From the NCBI GenBank assembly GCA_900239685.1, contig OENT01000257.1:85576-149575 (forward strand): a stretch of DNA of 64,000 nt. The letters are read 5' to 3'. Made by a program: the position numbers and the translations under genes. This document shows, piece by piece, positions 51,561-64,000 of this stretch. The notes under the pieces are model-generated. The model was not told the DNA's origin. It saw nothing but the letters and a program-made list of their open reading frames with translations, and made no database searches. Origin of the DNA: Rotaria macrura (lineage: Eukaryota; Rotifera; Eurotatoria; Philodinida; Philodinidae). Position 1 is the stretch's first letter; each line of letters begins with the position of its first letter.

Positions 51561-52539
51561 TATTGAACAGAAGGAATTCACTCTACAAACAAATGCTCCA
51601 TCTACATCTATCTTCTTTTTCTTTTTACAATTATGCGAATATGTAATTTAACGTTTGAAATTTTGCATAACAATTTTTACGAGACATATCAAAAATAAAG
51701 AACTATTATGCATGAAAATGAATACGTTTCATCAAAAATTTTAATGTCATATGATTGAAAGCAGAAAAGAAGGAAAAATTGACCCACTGGCATAAATACT
51801 ATTTGTTTATTTATTTATTTATTCATTCAAATTGAAGTGCACGTAACAACGAGGAATTGTAAATAATACAGGCAGAAACCAATAAATACATTTGTTTCTA
51901 ATTTTATCTTCTGGACAAGAAAACTTCAAAGTAGTACATGTCTATTTATAGCTCTGACATTTCCTGTCTCTCCTTTCATCAATAAATGTTTACTTATTCA
52001 TATGATGAGCCAGTAGGGAGTAAATATTAATCTTTGAAAGAAAAAACAGATTTCTACATACCTATACAATCATCTGGTGAAACTTGAAATTCGTTACAAA
52101 AATAAATCTAGAATATAAACAAATAATAAATATCGATGAAAAAAAAAACGAAAATTTATTTTTTGCTATTTTCTTTTTGTTTTCCTAGAAGTATACGGTA
52201 CTAGAACATTAACTATATGTTACAACTAAAACACTGCTGAAACAATATAATAATGAACAACAGCAAAGAAACAATATACGCATAACACACACACACACAC
52301 AAACACATAAGACAAAATCTGACACAACATTCAAAAAACAACTGAGATTCGAATTAGTTTATTTGTTTTTCTCGCTGCGCTCGTTATATGTTTTTTTATT
52401 TCTTTTTCCCTGAATATTTCATCAAAATTTACTACAATATGATTGTTGCTGGTATAATAATAATAATAATTTCTTTGGTTTGAGCACCATTCTTCAATGA
52501 GGAACAAAAAGAAGTAAAATGAAAATCTGACCCTAGATG
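51561..52539. other. intergenic region with a CA microsatellite
   Basis: About 980 bp between the Ada3-like gene stop and the RNF38/44-like start. It includes the (AC)n run at 52284-52300 and ATTT-rich tracts near 51805-51830. No exon recognised. Confidence 0.6.
52284..52300. repeat. (AC)n microsatellite
   Basis: About eight AC units in intergenic sequence. Confidence 0.85.
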
Positions 52540-55493
52540 TTAAAAATCAACTAATGGATTCATATCGACAAGTTGTTTTTCGATATCGAGTCGTTCATCA
52601 ACTAATCGTGCTAATTCATCATAGACGCGTAATGTTGATTGTCGACGTCCTTTACGCCATGCTTCACTGTCATTAGTTCCATTTTGATGATTATTATGAT
52701 TGCTATTTATTGGACTTGTTAATTTACATAATGATATAGCATTTTCACTTGGCCGTTTACGTAGACGAATTGAATTCGTTATTTCAAGAATTTTATCATC
52801 AATATCATTTAATTCAATGAGAATAGTATCGAGTTTACATTGTTTTTCAGCACGATCAAGTGCTAAACGTTCTAAACTAATCGATTCAGCAAGTCGATAT
52901 TGAAGTTCAGCATGTTTTGATGGAAACAAACTGAAAAAGAAGAGAAATAAGATGAACTTTCTCTCGACTTGAGTCATAGAAAACAAGAAACTTGATACTC
53001 TCAACTCCATCTATATGTAAAAAAACCATAAAGGTATGATTTTTTTTTCTATGCTTGAATACAATTACATGACAAGACATGTTTTTCAAATATACATGAC
53101 TTCACTTATAACAAAGAAGCAATTATTATCGTTAATGAAATGTAACAATTATATGGAAAAATCGCATCTAAACTAAATACACAGAGTTTATGCTTGTAAT
53201 GACATGAGAAAATGAAAATAAAATCTTCGAATTCGTTGAGTTTCTTTACAAATCAGTATTAATTACTTCATGCCATTCTTAAACGCTTATGATTAGTAGG
53301 GAACAGATTCGGAGTGTTGGTTTGTTGTTATTGAGAACATTCCTTTTGAAATACGATACAACAATAGTAAAACGAAGCATTAAAGAAAAATTGAAATTCG
53401 ACAAGTGATGTCGTTAAAAAGCATGACACAAAGAAATATGTTCTTTGCAAGTTTCAAACGTTCTGATAGGTCGTTTTCAATGATACGTTGATGATTCTTG
53501 CGTGTTTTCATGTCATTGCATTTGAATAGAAACAAAAAGAATATCTGGAAGTTTCCTTATCAAGATTCATGCTTACTCATAATTTTAGATCAAACGTAAA
53601 AGCTTAATATTTCAGACGTGTTTAACAATAAGAATCGTTTTTTTAGTCGAAATATTTTAAATATAGTTTTATTTCAATTGTTTCCAGAATAGTCTCAAGT
53701 AATCATAGCTGACATGATTTATAACGTTTTGAAATCCACTAGACAAAAGAAAAACTCATACATTTCAAGATAATGATATTATCGAAGAAATTTCTTCAAT
53801 ATGAAATGTTGCTACAAGTGACCGTGGACAAAATGATTTAGATAACTGAAGTATGGGAGTCAGTATAAGTAATTTTTATATTGAAACGATATTTTTCTGG
53901 GAATACACCATCAACTTAATCTAACAAATATTTAGTCTTAATTTTAATCTTGATTGGAACTCTGATAAAGAACGATTGCTATTGAGTTATATACCCATGA
54001 CTGCAACATATTTCGATATTAACAGTAAATGAAGTGAAACTTTTTTTGTTTTACGAAATTTTCTTCTTATATTTGTCTAGCGGTTTTCGTTGTATAGTCG
54101 ATACGAATAAAGACATTGGTGCGTATCAGTAACTTAAGAGCATAATAAATGAAGTATCGTTTCAGATCCATCATAAATGATAATCATCAAGCTTCTCACT
54201 TTTCAATCTATGAGCAAACAGTCATTAAAATTTAGTTACAATAATCTTTCCTAGGAATGATCTATTTGATTATTCACTAAGAAGACTTTAATGCGCCCGT
54301 ACAAAAATCTATTGAAAGAAATTGCTTCAAATGTGTTAGACTAACTTGATGAATAAATGAAAAGTATTTTATAAATCAGTGTACAACTAATGATGAAATT
54401 CCACGCAATTTTTATCGATAGAACAAAATTTTTCTATTCGTATACCGAACGAATACAAGACTTCTAATATTGATGTATGTGAAATAAAATACATTCAAGT
54501 AAAATAAATAGAATCTAAACTATCTTACTTATTATCACGCCGGAAGAAATCTAAAATGGAATCATCGATATCCATCGAATTATTATTATTTGATATAGTT
54601 GAATATTTTCTTTTCAATCGATTATTTGTTAATGTTGAATTGTTTTTATGTTGATTATTATTTAAAATATTATCAACTAAATTATATAAATGTGAATTTT
54701 GTTTTAATACAATTGAGTATTCCGATTCTGGATGAATAAATTTATCATTGGATAGAAGATATTCATCTGAATTTATTGTTTGTTTATATTGATTATAAAC
54801 TTTTTCATAATCAATATTATCTAATAATGATTGATCAATATTTATTAAAGTTTCAATTGAATGCCAATCGTCGTCTTTTTTCAAGTATTCATGTTGATTT
54901 GTTAAAATTTTCATCCAAAATTGATCTGGATAGGGTATATTATTCAATTGTAATTTATTCGTTGACATAGAATGATTATTATTACCATTACGATAATTTG
55001 TTTCATAGTAGAATGGATAAGTAAAATTAATCGGACGATAAGATCGTACTGGACGTGTAGAATTTTCATTTGATATTCTATGTAATGTTGACTTTTTTGA
55101 TGATATAAGATTGTTCTGATTACGTTCACGTTTTATTCTTTTTAATACATGTGTTGTGGAATTTTTTTTAATTCGACGTCGTTTTCGTGTCGTTTGTCCA
55201 GCGAATGCTTTACGTTTACGTTCACGTTCAGCTTTAAAATCGCGCGTTTTTTTACCATTAACCATATTTGCCATTGATGATAATGGTAATTTTAAATTTT
55301 GTCCATCACATTGTAACAGTTGATTTTGACGTTGTAAAGCAGCCACAAGTACAGATTCTAGTTCTTGCTGAATAAATGTTAAATCATAGATAAATATACC
55401 CTGTTGAAATGTAATGTCAATTGTATTTATTATTTGCTGACAGCGTGGACATGCTGAACTATAATCCGCATAACGAGAAGCAGTAGTTGACAT
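52540..55493 (-). CDS. nuclear protein with Ada3-like N-terminal motif (downstream paralogue)
   Basis: Two exons, 55493-54529 and 52930-52540, join in phase (codon AA|T) to give about 451 residues. The N-terminus has CPRCQQI followed by GIFIYDLTFIQQELESVL (about residues 15-50), which resembles the start of transcriptional adapter 3 (CP...LQ.ELE.LL), a subunit of SAGA/ATAC acetyltransferase complexes. A very basic segment (about 90-125, RKRRRIKK) suggests nuclear localisation. A Trp/Phe motif (PDQFW) further on also recalls Ada3. The C-terminal exon is strongly helical and coiled-coil-like. I cannot match the C-terminus to Ada3 with confidence, so the identity is tentative. The neighbouring upstream gene shares the N-terminal motif. 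Confidence 0.7.
52931..54528. other. intron of the downstream Ada3-like gene
   Basis: A 1.6-kb AT-rich intron with a GTAAGA donor and a TTTTTCAG acceptor. No additional exon was recognised. Confidence 0.65.
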
Positions 55494-56168
55494 ACTGCTT
55501 CTCGATTATGAACGGAAATGCAAATAAATGATAATCAATCTTAAACAGAAAAGACGAAAAGAAAGACCACATCGATTAAAGTTTTGTTTCATAAATGTAT
55601 ATGACAGATCTTTGACAAAGGATAGCTTGTGTTTTAGTCTGTTTTCTTTTCTATTGTACTCAATCAAGAATCTATTAACAGGAAAAGGAAAAAATATGTG
55701 TTTACTCTTGATGAAAAACCAAACTTCTCAACGTTACATAAACTATCCATAGCGCCAACGACAAACAGACATTTTAACGCGTTAGAAAAACAAAATAAGA
55801 ATGAATAATGTTTTCTTTCATGTTCAAAGAAATCTATTTTAGAAAATAGTGACCTTGACCAAGTCACTTATTTTTGCTCCGAACAAAAACATCATTTTTT
55901 CTTCCAACACTTCAAAATGTCCTTTCTTTTTGACGTGCTAAAGAGAAAAAAGAAACGTCGAACTTTTCGCTACTCAAATGACAGTAGTAATGAAATAGGT
56001 GTAAAGAAGAAAAAACATATAGTATAAGAATTTCTTTCTTTTTTTTTTTCTCATTGTTGTCTATACATATATCTGAGTTAAGACAAGAAAAATCGAACGA
56101 AGACACATACGTAAACAGACAAACACAAAAGAGAAAAACGAAAAAACAAAATTGAAACCGGGCTTATC

Positions 56169-59100
56169 CTATTGATCGATAATAAATAATTCTTCTAATT
56201 GTTGATCGAATTCTTCTTCATATTTATTCCAATCGTCTAACATTTGAGTAAGATTTTGAAATGCTTTTTCTATATTCGATTGATTCTGATTATTAGTACT
56301 TGTGTCGAGTTTTTCAATTAATGTTTCAAGATCACGTTCGATAGTATTTAACTTTTGCCATGTTTGTTCATTGTCCGATTGTAATTGTACACGTTTCAAT
56401 GCTGATGAACTTAGCAATGAACATTCATGTAATAATGCTAACAATGTGGATAATTTAGTTTGAAATATATCTGTACAATGTTCATTATTATTTATTGTTG
56501 TTGGCATCGATATTGATGTAGAAATTTTTCGTTTTTTCGTTGATTTTATTTCATTAAACAATTGTCTTTTAACAGGATCGTTTGTAGTTGGATGTTGATC
56601 AATTAAATAATTCTGTACTAATTGTAAACGTTGTTGAAATTTTATTGTTGATGATGGACTAGATGGAAGTTTACTTTTCTTCTTAGATTTCATTAATAAT
56701 GATGTTGCTGTTGTTGAGACTAATTCGGGATCATCATCAAGTTTGAGCTAAAGATAACAAAATAATGATAAGTATTTTTTTTTCTTTTGAATCTGAATCT
56801 GAAAACGATGTTAATTTATTTACACTCTATATTTGATATTTATTTATCGAAGGTAATTTTTTCATATGACATTTCATACGAGATTATCTACTCATTGATA
56901 TACAATTGAATAATGAGATAGATCCAAGGAAATTTGAAATACGATATCATGTAACTGATTGATTGCTGCCGAGAAAAGTCTACAGATATTAGAATAGTGG
57001 ATATTGAATACTTGACTTAGTAATTGTCAAGAGTTTTTGGAACAGTTAGATAACTAATACGGTCAAGTTCGATTCATACAAACAAGTTTAAAAATCATGA
57101 TGCGTGCATAGAAACTCTAATTTTACATCCTAAAACTACAACCATAATAAAGTTCTTTTTATTTTCATGATATATCTTTCGGTGTTCAATAGTTAATTAT
57201 GCAACAATCACCTATTTAGTTTCTTAAAATTACTATGCGAAACGTTATTATATCTAAATTAACTATTCAACTTCGTGTAATTTTGGCTACGACATAATAA
57301 ATTCCACAATGGCAGTATTTCAAAAACGAAGACATGTGAATATTTCTTTGAATAAATATTGACTAGAAGCTTGCAGTATTCACCATTACAAAGAGCACCT
57401 TCAGAACCGAAAATCCACACAATCATGAAGAGACATGAGCAGTTTTTGGGGGTGGATTTCTGGAAAACTAATGACTTGTTCTTCTAGCATGGTATATTCA
57501 TCACTTTAATCTATCAATATTTTAACCTAATGTCTGCTATATGAACGCTGAACTATTTAAATGAAGAGCATGGTCCTTCTTCGAAATATTCTAGTTTTAA
57601 GGGAAACCACTTCTTGTGAGCTGTCCGACGAAAATGGTTACTTGTTGCAAATTTAATGGCTTGTGAAGAGAGCATTCTTAAAAATAATTTCATTGTCCGA
57701 TGTGTTCGTACTCCGGAATCACTTTTCTCCAACGATGAAAACCACGTCCTTCTATCATATTTCCGTCAAAATTTATTCATAAAACAAACACATATCTTCT
57801 AATAGTCGAATGAATCAATTTCTTGACTGATTAATATGACATACATCGAATAATTTATAAAATGTGTGGGAGGATAAGAGGAATTCGTATGTTCCGTGCC
57901 ATATCATATCAATTGACTATATTACTAGAGTGTGTGCAAATGATGCTCTCTAGACACGCTCGAATCGGCTAGAGAAAAGATAGTTATTGCTTTGAAAAAT
58001 TTCCATTCGTACAATTCACGATGTTGAACTCTTCCGCACGGAATTGTAAATAGAGTTAAATTGAACATAAAAATATTTGACACAGTCGTCTGAGAAATTA
58101 AATGATGAATCATTGCATAAAATATATAAATATCATGAAAATACTGAGAACTTCATTAATTTTACAATGCCTTTTAATAACCGAGAGATATTTTCCAAAG
58201 ATAAGATGTACTCGAAAATGCATGCATGTAATTAAAAAACATTTCGTAGCCGAAATCCAACTACTTCAAGTGAGAACGATCATGTGCAGAAATAAAATAT
58301 GTTCATCAGAACGGAAACTATTAAACATGTAATACAACAACGTTCTAGCAAACATCAAATACAACCTTAGTCAGCTATGAATATCTTGAAAAAGAAAAGA
58401 TCAAACTTCTTGCTGATTACAACTAAGCGGTAGAAGATTTTTACAATACGAAATCGTAAGTCTTTTACGCAGCATGCTTTCAAAATGATGATAGCAAACT
58501 TAAGCATAGATTTCGACATTTTCATGAGAATAATCTATTGTACAATTTTCAAACCCGTTTATGAATCTCTCATCTTAATTTTATGTTTTCAGGTCGGAAG
58601 TTAATAGAAAAATTTTGTCTCGTTCACTACATTCGATACGATGTTCATAGAAAGACATTGTTATGAGAATCATTATTGAACCGATATAACTTCATAGCTG
58701 TATAAAGTAAGTTTTCTCTTGCACTCTTAGGAATAGGAAAATCAAGCAAGAAACAAATGCATGATTAATTTATGAACGTAGAAAATCTTATCTTTCATGT
58801 CAAATACATCTATAACACAAACATATTGCATATTGATTTTGTTCTCTCTCTCTCTCTCTCGTATGAAATTTTACCAAAAATTTCTTTGTATTTGCAAATA
58901 TTTTCGACTTAAGCATAAGTCATTCTTTTTTAAATTATAGACTTACATTTGGCAAAGAAAACACTCCAGTTCTATTTGTTGGATATTCCATAGGATGCAG
59001 ACGTGGTGAAATTCTTAATGCTGCTCCATTATCTTTGACATCACAATTACTTGCTAATATTCGTCCATGCATTGGACTTGATATAGGCGTCTTATAAACA

Positions 59101-61460
59101 GGTGATGTTTGTCCCATCTGTTCATATAATTTCGATTGAAATGTTCCTATTGTTGTTCGATCAACATAATGTGTTATTAATGGACTTGTTTGAGACATTT
59201 TTAATAATTGTTCATAATTTTCTTCATTTAGTTGTTCAATTATATTTGTTTGATCAATTATTTGATTATTATATTCGGATTTTAATTTTTCTAATTTATT
59301 TTCTAAATGACGATTGAATTCGACTAGATTATCAATCGTAGAAATATCATTGGATGATATTTTACGATAAAATGTACTCATATCGGACCATATACGATCG
59401 ATTCGTGCGCCAACAATAGGTGCCATTGAAACTTGTCTGTCAAGTAATAAATGTGGACCATGTTGACGTTGATGATGATGATGTTTAGCTAGAGGTGGTA
59501 ATACTTTTTTTGGTACTTTTTTCTCTGTATATATACGTTCAGCTTCTTGATGTAGACGAATTTGTGAACGTAATAGATCCGTATTGTTTGTTGATGCATT
59601 CGAAAAATTTGTAAAAATATTCTCACGTACTATTGCCATGGATAATAATGCTTCGAGTTCTTGTTGAACTAGTTGTACTTCATGTGCAAATACACCGGCT
59701 TGAGTATGTTTATTTGATAGTATTTGATCAATATTAGGACATATACGTTTCCAAGTTGGTAGGGCAATTTCATTCATTTGCTGAGATACTAATGATGATG
59801 TATGACGAGATGAAGATTTCTGAATGAAAGAAATAAGAACAAAAGAAAAGCGTTTCAATAAAAATGTTGACATGTAGTAATGTTCTTGAATTTTTGCTAA
59901 TGATTGATGGCATGCATAGTGCACTTCCACTTGAATGAAATCTCAAAATTTTACATGATATACGTCATGTACCGAACATTTTTCTATAAAACGTTAGCTG
60001 ATGTTGAATGATTCCTTTACATGAAATACAATGGAAAGTTTATAGTTCTTCTTTGAAATATGAAACCAGTGAAAGGTCTACAAATCAAATCAAACCGATA
60101 CATGATAAGAATTTCTAGAGATATCAAAAACTGAAACTGACAGAATGATTCACACGGAAAATTTCTGAAGGTTGTGTTAACTATCTAAGCTACTGTAAAG
60201 TAATGTTTTGAGAACTATGAAAGATACTTTATGAAATAACAAATAACACAGGCAGAATATCTTAAGATCATAGTCAGATATAGCAGAAAACTCTAATACA
60301 CATTCAATTGAAATAAGTCATCGATGATGCGTAGCATGAAAATGTGATGACTGATAGAAACATTTCGATTTCACATATTTGTCAAGATGATATATGAAAA
60401 GTTGATTACGATGCATTCTTGAAATAAATGCAGTTTTCAGTAAATAACATGATCTCAAAAATTAAGAAATACAGTGAAAAGTCTTATATCGAATAAATTT
60501 ACTACATGTTTGGCTCGCTTTCTGTTCTTCCCGTTCTATGTATGTCATATATTATCATGTTCAATCGATGAAGAATTGGCATTATGAATTAATGTTGTCA
60601 GTACATTCTGTTGAATAAACGGTAAAACGAATACCTTCAAAGATACAGTTTAGTTTTATTATATACATCCATAGTACGAAAATAGATCTCTTTCAATAAT
60701 CGACATTGTGGAAGCTGAAGCGACAACATAAAGCTCTCAGTTACTGACATCCTTCATTGCGATGTTCATCGATAAAATTCATCTTAGTTTTTACACGATA
60801 AGCTAACTTTTTTGCAGTGAACCAAAATGCAAATATAGGATTAATCTTTAGCCAAAGAAATTTTTTGATAGATAGTAACAATTTAATCTGAATGTCAAAC
60901 TAAAGATTTGTTTTCGGATAGAATCGAATAGTCAAGTATATTTTAGGTGTCAACCGTGAATTGGAATATGATAGACCGATTTCAACGACAAATGTCTATG
61001 GTGAAAAAAAAATTTGTCTGTCAATTCATATATGTGAATATGACGATGATTCTATTTTATTTTCAAAGTTTAGAAGGTATCTGCTGAAAAGGAACCACTA
61101 CGCTATTAACAACATGCTTCGATGTACAATAGTTTGCATTAAAAGACTTACTCGAGGCGATTGATTATCATGCACTGCATTATGTTCGTTGTTAGTATCA
61201 ATTGATGAATTCAAAATAGATTGATTTTTTGATTTGGTTCGTGTTTTCTTTTTAGCAGAAGGTATTGAAATTGTTTCATTATCATTATTCATATCTATAT
61301 TAGCATTTTGTGGTGACAGATGACGACGTCGTTTTAAATTAGATAGAAAACCATAATCTTCTAATGAACGTTTTTGTTGCTGATGATTCATTTCATTTGT
61401 TGTTGTTGACGATTGATTCTTATTATCATTATCATTGTTTATTATTGCGGAGCGTCTCAT
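56169..61460 (-). CDS. nuclear protein with Ada3-like motif (upstream paralogue)
   Basis: Three phase-0 exons, 61460-61152, 59819-58947 and 56747-56169, give about 586 residues. The N-terminal 100 residues are polar with two basic clusters (LKRRRH, KKKTRTK), suggesting nuclear localisation. At about 126-172 the motif CPNIDQIL then GVFAHEVQLVQQELEALL parallels the start of the adjacent gene at 52540-55493. Beyond it lie coiled-coil predictions around HLENKLEKLKSEYNNQI and in the last exon (QNLTQMLDDWNKYEEEFDQQLEEL). A His/Gln cluster lies in the second exon. The gene ends 676 bp before the start of its putative paralogue on the same strand. An Ada3-related transcription co-regulator is my best guess, based on one short motif. 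Confidence 0.68.
56748..58946. other. second intron of the upstream Ada3-like gene
   Basis: A 2.2-kb intron. About 57360-57760 is less AT-rich than its surroundings (contains GGGGGTGG) and may be an inserted fragment, though no terminal repeats were seen. A (TC)n microsatellite lies at 58842-58860. Confidence 0.5.
58842..58860. repeat. (TC)n microsatellite
   Basis: An uninterrupted TC run inside the intron of the upstream Ada3-like gene. Confidence 0.9.
59820..61151. other. first intron of the upstream Ada3-like gene
   Basis: A 1.3-kb AT-rich intron, GTAAGT donor and TTTCATTCAG acceptor, with no recognised content. Confidence 0.65.
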
Positions 61461-62199
61461 TCTTGTATAGAATATGTTTGAATAAACATATTAAATAATA
61501 TCATCTGAATAATATCGAAAAAAACAATGTTATTTCATTGATTAAATAAAATAAGAAGGTCATAAGACGACAAGATGGAAACCTATTTAGTTGTATCGTT
61601 GATTTTGATTGCTTTCTTTTTCTTTTTCTTCCTTTTCTTGGTTTCTTATTCGTTTCATCGAGATGATGTATTAGCTAATAGAACAGGAACAATAACAGTA
61701 GATGTCGCTCAATAAGAATAGTAGTATATAATTTGTATATAAGAACCTGTTTTGGAACTCGAGTAGAATCTAACCAACATTGATAAGGATAACACTCGAA
61801 ACTACGCAACACAATGATTATTATTCGAATTTTTCAATCATCTACTTTTTTTCCAAAAACACAAACGTTCTCTTGTCATCACTTGCCGATCTCTCTACTC
61901 ATCAGTTGAAATATCTTTAGCTAGTGACTGTTTTTCTAATTAGTATAAAGTCATATTGACATGAATTTACATTAGCAGCTGTTAACATAAACAGGAATCA
62001 GTCTAGCACTAAGCGTTACTAGTTTTGTCAAACTTCGTTTTTCCTTGACGTGTAAACATGTTCGGAGTTAATATGTTCCTGTCTGCATGTGTCTAATGAT
62101 TGTTTATAATAGCGTAAAATGCATATTATCACTTTTTTTCATTTCCACATGTTATTGATGGAACGCATGCTGCTCACAGTTGGGAAATAGTTACCTTTT

Positions 62200-62660
62200 T
62201 CTTGAGACCGGATATAAGAGCCTACTACTTGGAGAAGGACGTGTATTCGAATACAAGTTTCAGCCCCCGGAAGATCATTCCGACAGGCGGAAACGGCGTC
62301 TTAAAAAACAGGAGGATCATTCCAGCCATTGGATCCGATCATATTTCTATCGGAGTTTCTCTTATCCGACGAAACCCCATCGGATTCCTGGTTGCGATCC
62401 GAGATTCAGATCCCTAGTGTTGGATTTTATCGAGTCCTACTATCGGAATCCGATTGGAATTCATCGTATGATAAAACAGGCCTCCACTATTGGGATTAAA
62501 TGCTGATTCGTACACAAATAAGAAAATAGGTTTCTTCCGTCGGATCCGTTACTGTTTCCACAACCCAGATTCCCATAAGATTTCATTGGATCGTAGGATA
62601 CGATCGGATTCAGTATTGGATTCATTTACCTGGGTATCTGACATCTCAGATTCTTACAAC
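62200..62660. repeat. palindrome-rich TCGGAATCC repeat, copy 2
   Basis: An island of ATTCCGA/TCGGAAT, GGATCCGAT and CCGATTGGAATTC motifs in both orientations, with higher GC than flanks. It shares the block ATCGGAATCCGATTGGAA-type sequence (around 62441-62460) with the island at 665-935 (around 772-790). Copies at both ends of the window indicate a dispersed repeat family. Confidence 0.5.
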
Positions 62661-62729
62661 TTCTTAAATATACACTTTCTCTGACAAAACCCAGAATACG
62701 TAATGATGAGTTTTAGATTAGTACTAGAG

Positions 62730-63362
62730 GTCTGCGGGACAAACTTTTCATGTCCCGAACTCTTTCTAAATAATCCCATAATATCCTGTCACCCCCGTTG
62801 CCGAAAGGCATAAAGAAATATCATTTTGCCAAAGAATAATACATCTTTTCTATCATACCAAATGAACTCCTTCTATTCATTTAGAAAGTGATTAGATGAA
62901 CTAATTATCTTATAATTTAAATAATTTGCCACTTATCAAATGAAATATTGGCACATTACTAAGAATTTGCTTGTCTCTAGCCTAAGTATAAGGAAAAGAG
63001 ATTAATTTGAAGTAAAACATTCAGTCTAAGTAAATTACTCCTCATACACTCACACTGATTGTTGCTCAGAGTACAATAATTAAGGGGGACGATTTGCCTT
63101 AATTATAGTAGCAAAGAAACAACTGAATCAAACCAGCGATAATGAACAGATCTGGCAGTACTTTTTTGTGCATTTTCAGTTATTTTATTGATTAAATATT
63201 ACATTATTTGTTTAAAAAAGGCTCAAACTTATCACGCATTTGGACACGTAAATTTAAAAGATTTTTAGGAAAGTTGGATTTTTCTTGATAGGCCTGATTG
63301 GATTCTCTCGAGGGACACAGAATAAACAGAAAATTTTCAGAACTTGTGAGTGTCCCACAGAC
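62730..63362. mobile_element. probable non-autonomous DNA transposon (MITE-like)
   Basis: GTCTGCGGGAC at 62730-62740 is matched by its inverted counterpart GTCCCACAGAC at 63352-63362 with one mismatch. Both ends also carry a subterminal hairpin of GGGAC...GTCCC type (left arm about 62736-62758, right arm about 63312-63357). ATTAGTA lies just outside the left terminus and its inverse TACTAAT just outside the right, either as part of longer, interrupted termini or as insertion context. The 633-bp interior has no transposase frame. The match was found by eye and short termini can arise by chance. Confidence 0.4.
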
Positions 63363-64000
63363 TACTAATTAGAACTTATTTTTCTACGTCCTATTAAAAC
63401 ACTGATGACATCATGTTTATTAAGTCAAAATAAGCGGGAATTGAATCGTTTCCTCGTTTTCTTTGTATTTACGAATATATAGGTAGATTTTTCCCTCATC
63501 ACTTTGACTCACTATCACGTAGTCATGATTCAGTTCTTGTGTAATCGTTAGTTGGAAATTTTATTCTCTAAAGTAAGTATAAATAAAGTAAACATCGAAT
63601 GTGAGGAGTATGTATCATAACATAAACGAAAGGAAGCGAGCAATAATGATTCATGATCCGGCTTCATACTATGACTAGGACTACATCTTGGTGAGTATTT
63701 GGCATCCGTAGATGGACTGGAACTCATGAATTACTAATGAAGAGTTACAATCGTTAAGATTTACTTTTAACGGAGAGGAGTAAGTTTTTGAAAAATACGA
63801 AGCAAGGAGTTTCCATCTGAAATTTTGCCTCTAGACATGTTCGATAGTCATTACGTAGTTCTGATAATTGTAATAGTAAAGAATGTGTCTTTTTGGAGGT
63901 AATCGATTTCCAACTAGATTTGGTGGCCATACTCTTCTGCAGTAAACCATTGCTCTTTTGCGATATTAAATATTTCGATAAAATCGTGTTCGTTCCAGTT

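Larger units (their letters stand above)
61461..64000. other. non-coding end of the window
   Basis: No exon recognised. It includes the presumed promoter of the upstream Ada3-like gene (61.46-62 kb), a repeat island at about 62200-62660 and a probable miniature transposon at 62730-63362. Frames at 62180-62684 arise from the repeat. Confidence 0.6.

Noticed and set aside
62180-62684. Open frames of 64-108 codons near 62.4 kb
   Set aside because: Same explanation: sequence of the second repeat island, no conserved protein.
1-64000. CRISPR arrays, tRNA or rRNA genes, retroelement reverse transcriptase
   Set aside because: None seen on reading. Microsatellites are present but no spaced direct-repeat arrays, tRNA cloverleaf boxes or polymerase motifs were recognised; a tRNA scan could still find something missed by eye.

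Overview
This is a eukaryotic, almost certainly animal, nuclear window. It is strongly AT-rich, its genes are split by canonical GT-AG introns (many only 55-80 bp, some 1-2 kb), and it encodes metazoan proteins such as Pax6, a muscle-type myosin regulatory light chain, SIL1 and LIM-domain proteins. The short introns, AT-richness and Asn/His/Gln runs would suit a rotifer, possibly bdelloid, or another small invertebrate. No single feature fixes the phylum. All exon boundaries below were worked out by hand from reading frame, splice signals and family similarity.

Layout. 1-3.6 kb is non-coding and holds two fold-back repeat islands. 3.6-15.7 kb, plus strand, carries two alpha/beta-hydrolase-fold genes: an ABHD13-like serine hydrolase and a membrane-anchored cholinesterase-like protein with an intact catalytic triad. 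From 15.8 to 61.5 kb every recognised gene is on the minus strand. In genomic order these are a basic/Pro-rich protein of unknown function, a myosin regulatory light chain, SIL1 (BiP nucleotide exchange factor), a multi-LIM protein, Pax6, a chimeric protein, an RNF38/44-like RING-H2 ubiquitin ligase, and two tandem genes sharing a short Ada3-like N-terminal motif. 61.5-64 kb is non-coding, with a second island of the 0.7-kb repeat type and a probable non-autonomous DNA transposon.

The most interesting object is the gene at 44760-47492. It has five exons, all in phase, and encodes about 412 residues. It joins the RED (C-terminal) half of a paired domain, without the PAI half or a homeodomain, to a C-terminal RING-H2 finger. 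Its RED half is interrupted by a phase-0 intron at exactly the position used in Pax6, and it lies between Pax6 and an RNF38/44-like gene, all on one strand. That arrangement suggests local birth of a predicted sequence-specific DNA-binding E3 ubiquitin ligase. I know of no described protein with this architecture, but I could not search databases.

The genes do not form an evident functional pathway. Shared themes are secretory/ER and membrane proteins (ABHD13-like, esterase-like, SIL1) and nuclear regulators (Pax6, chimera, RNF38/44-like, Ada3-like pair).
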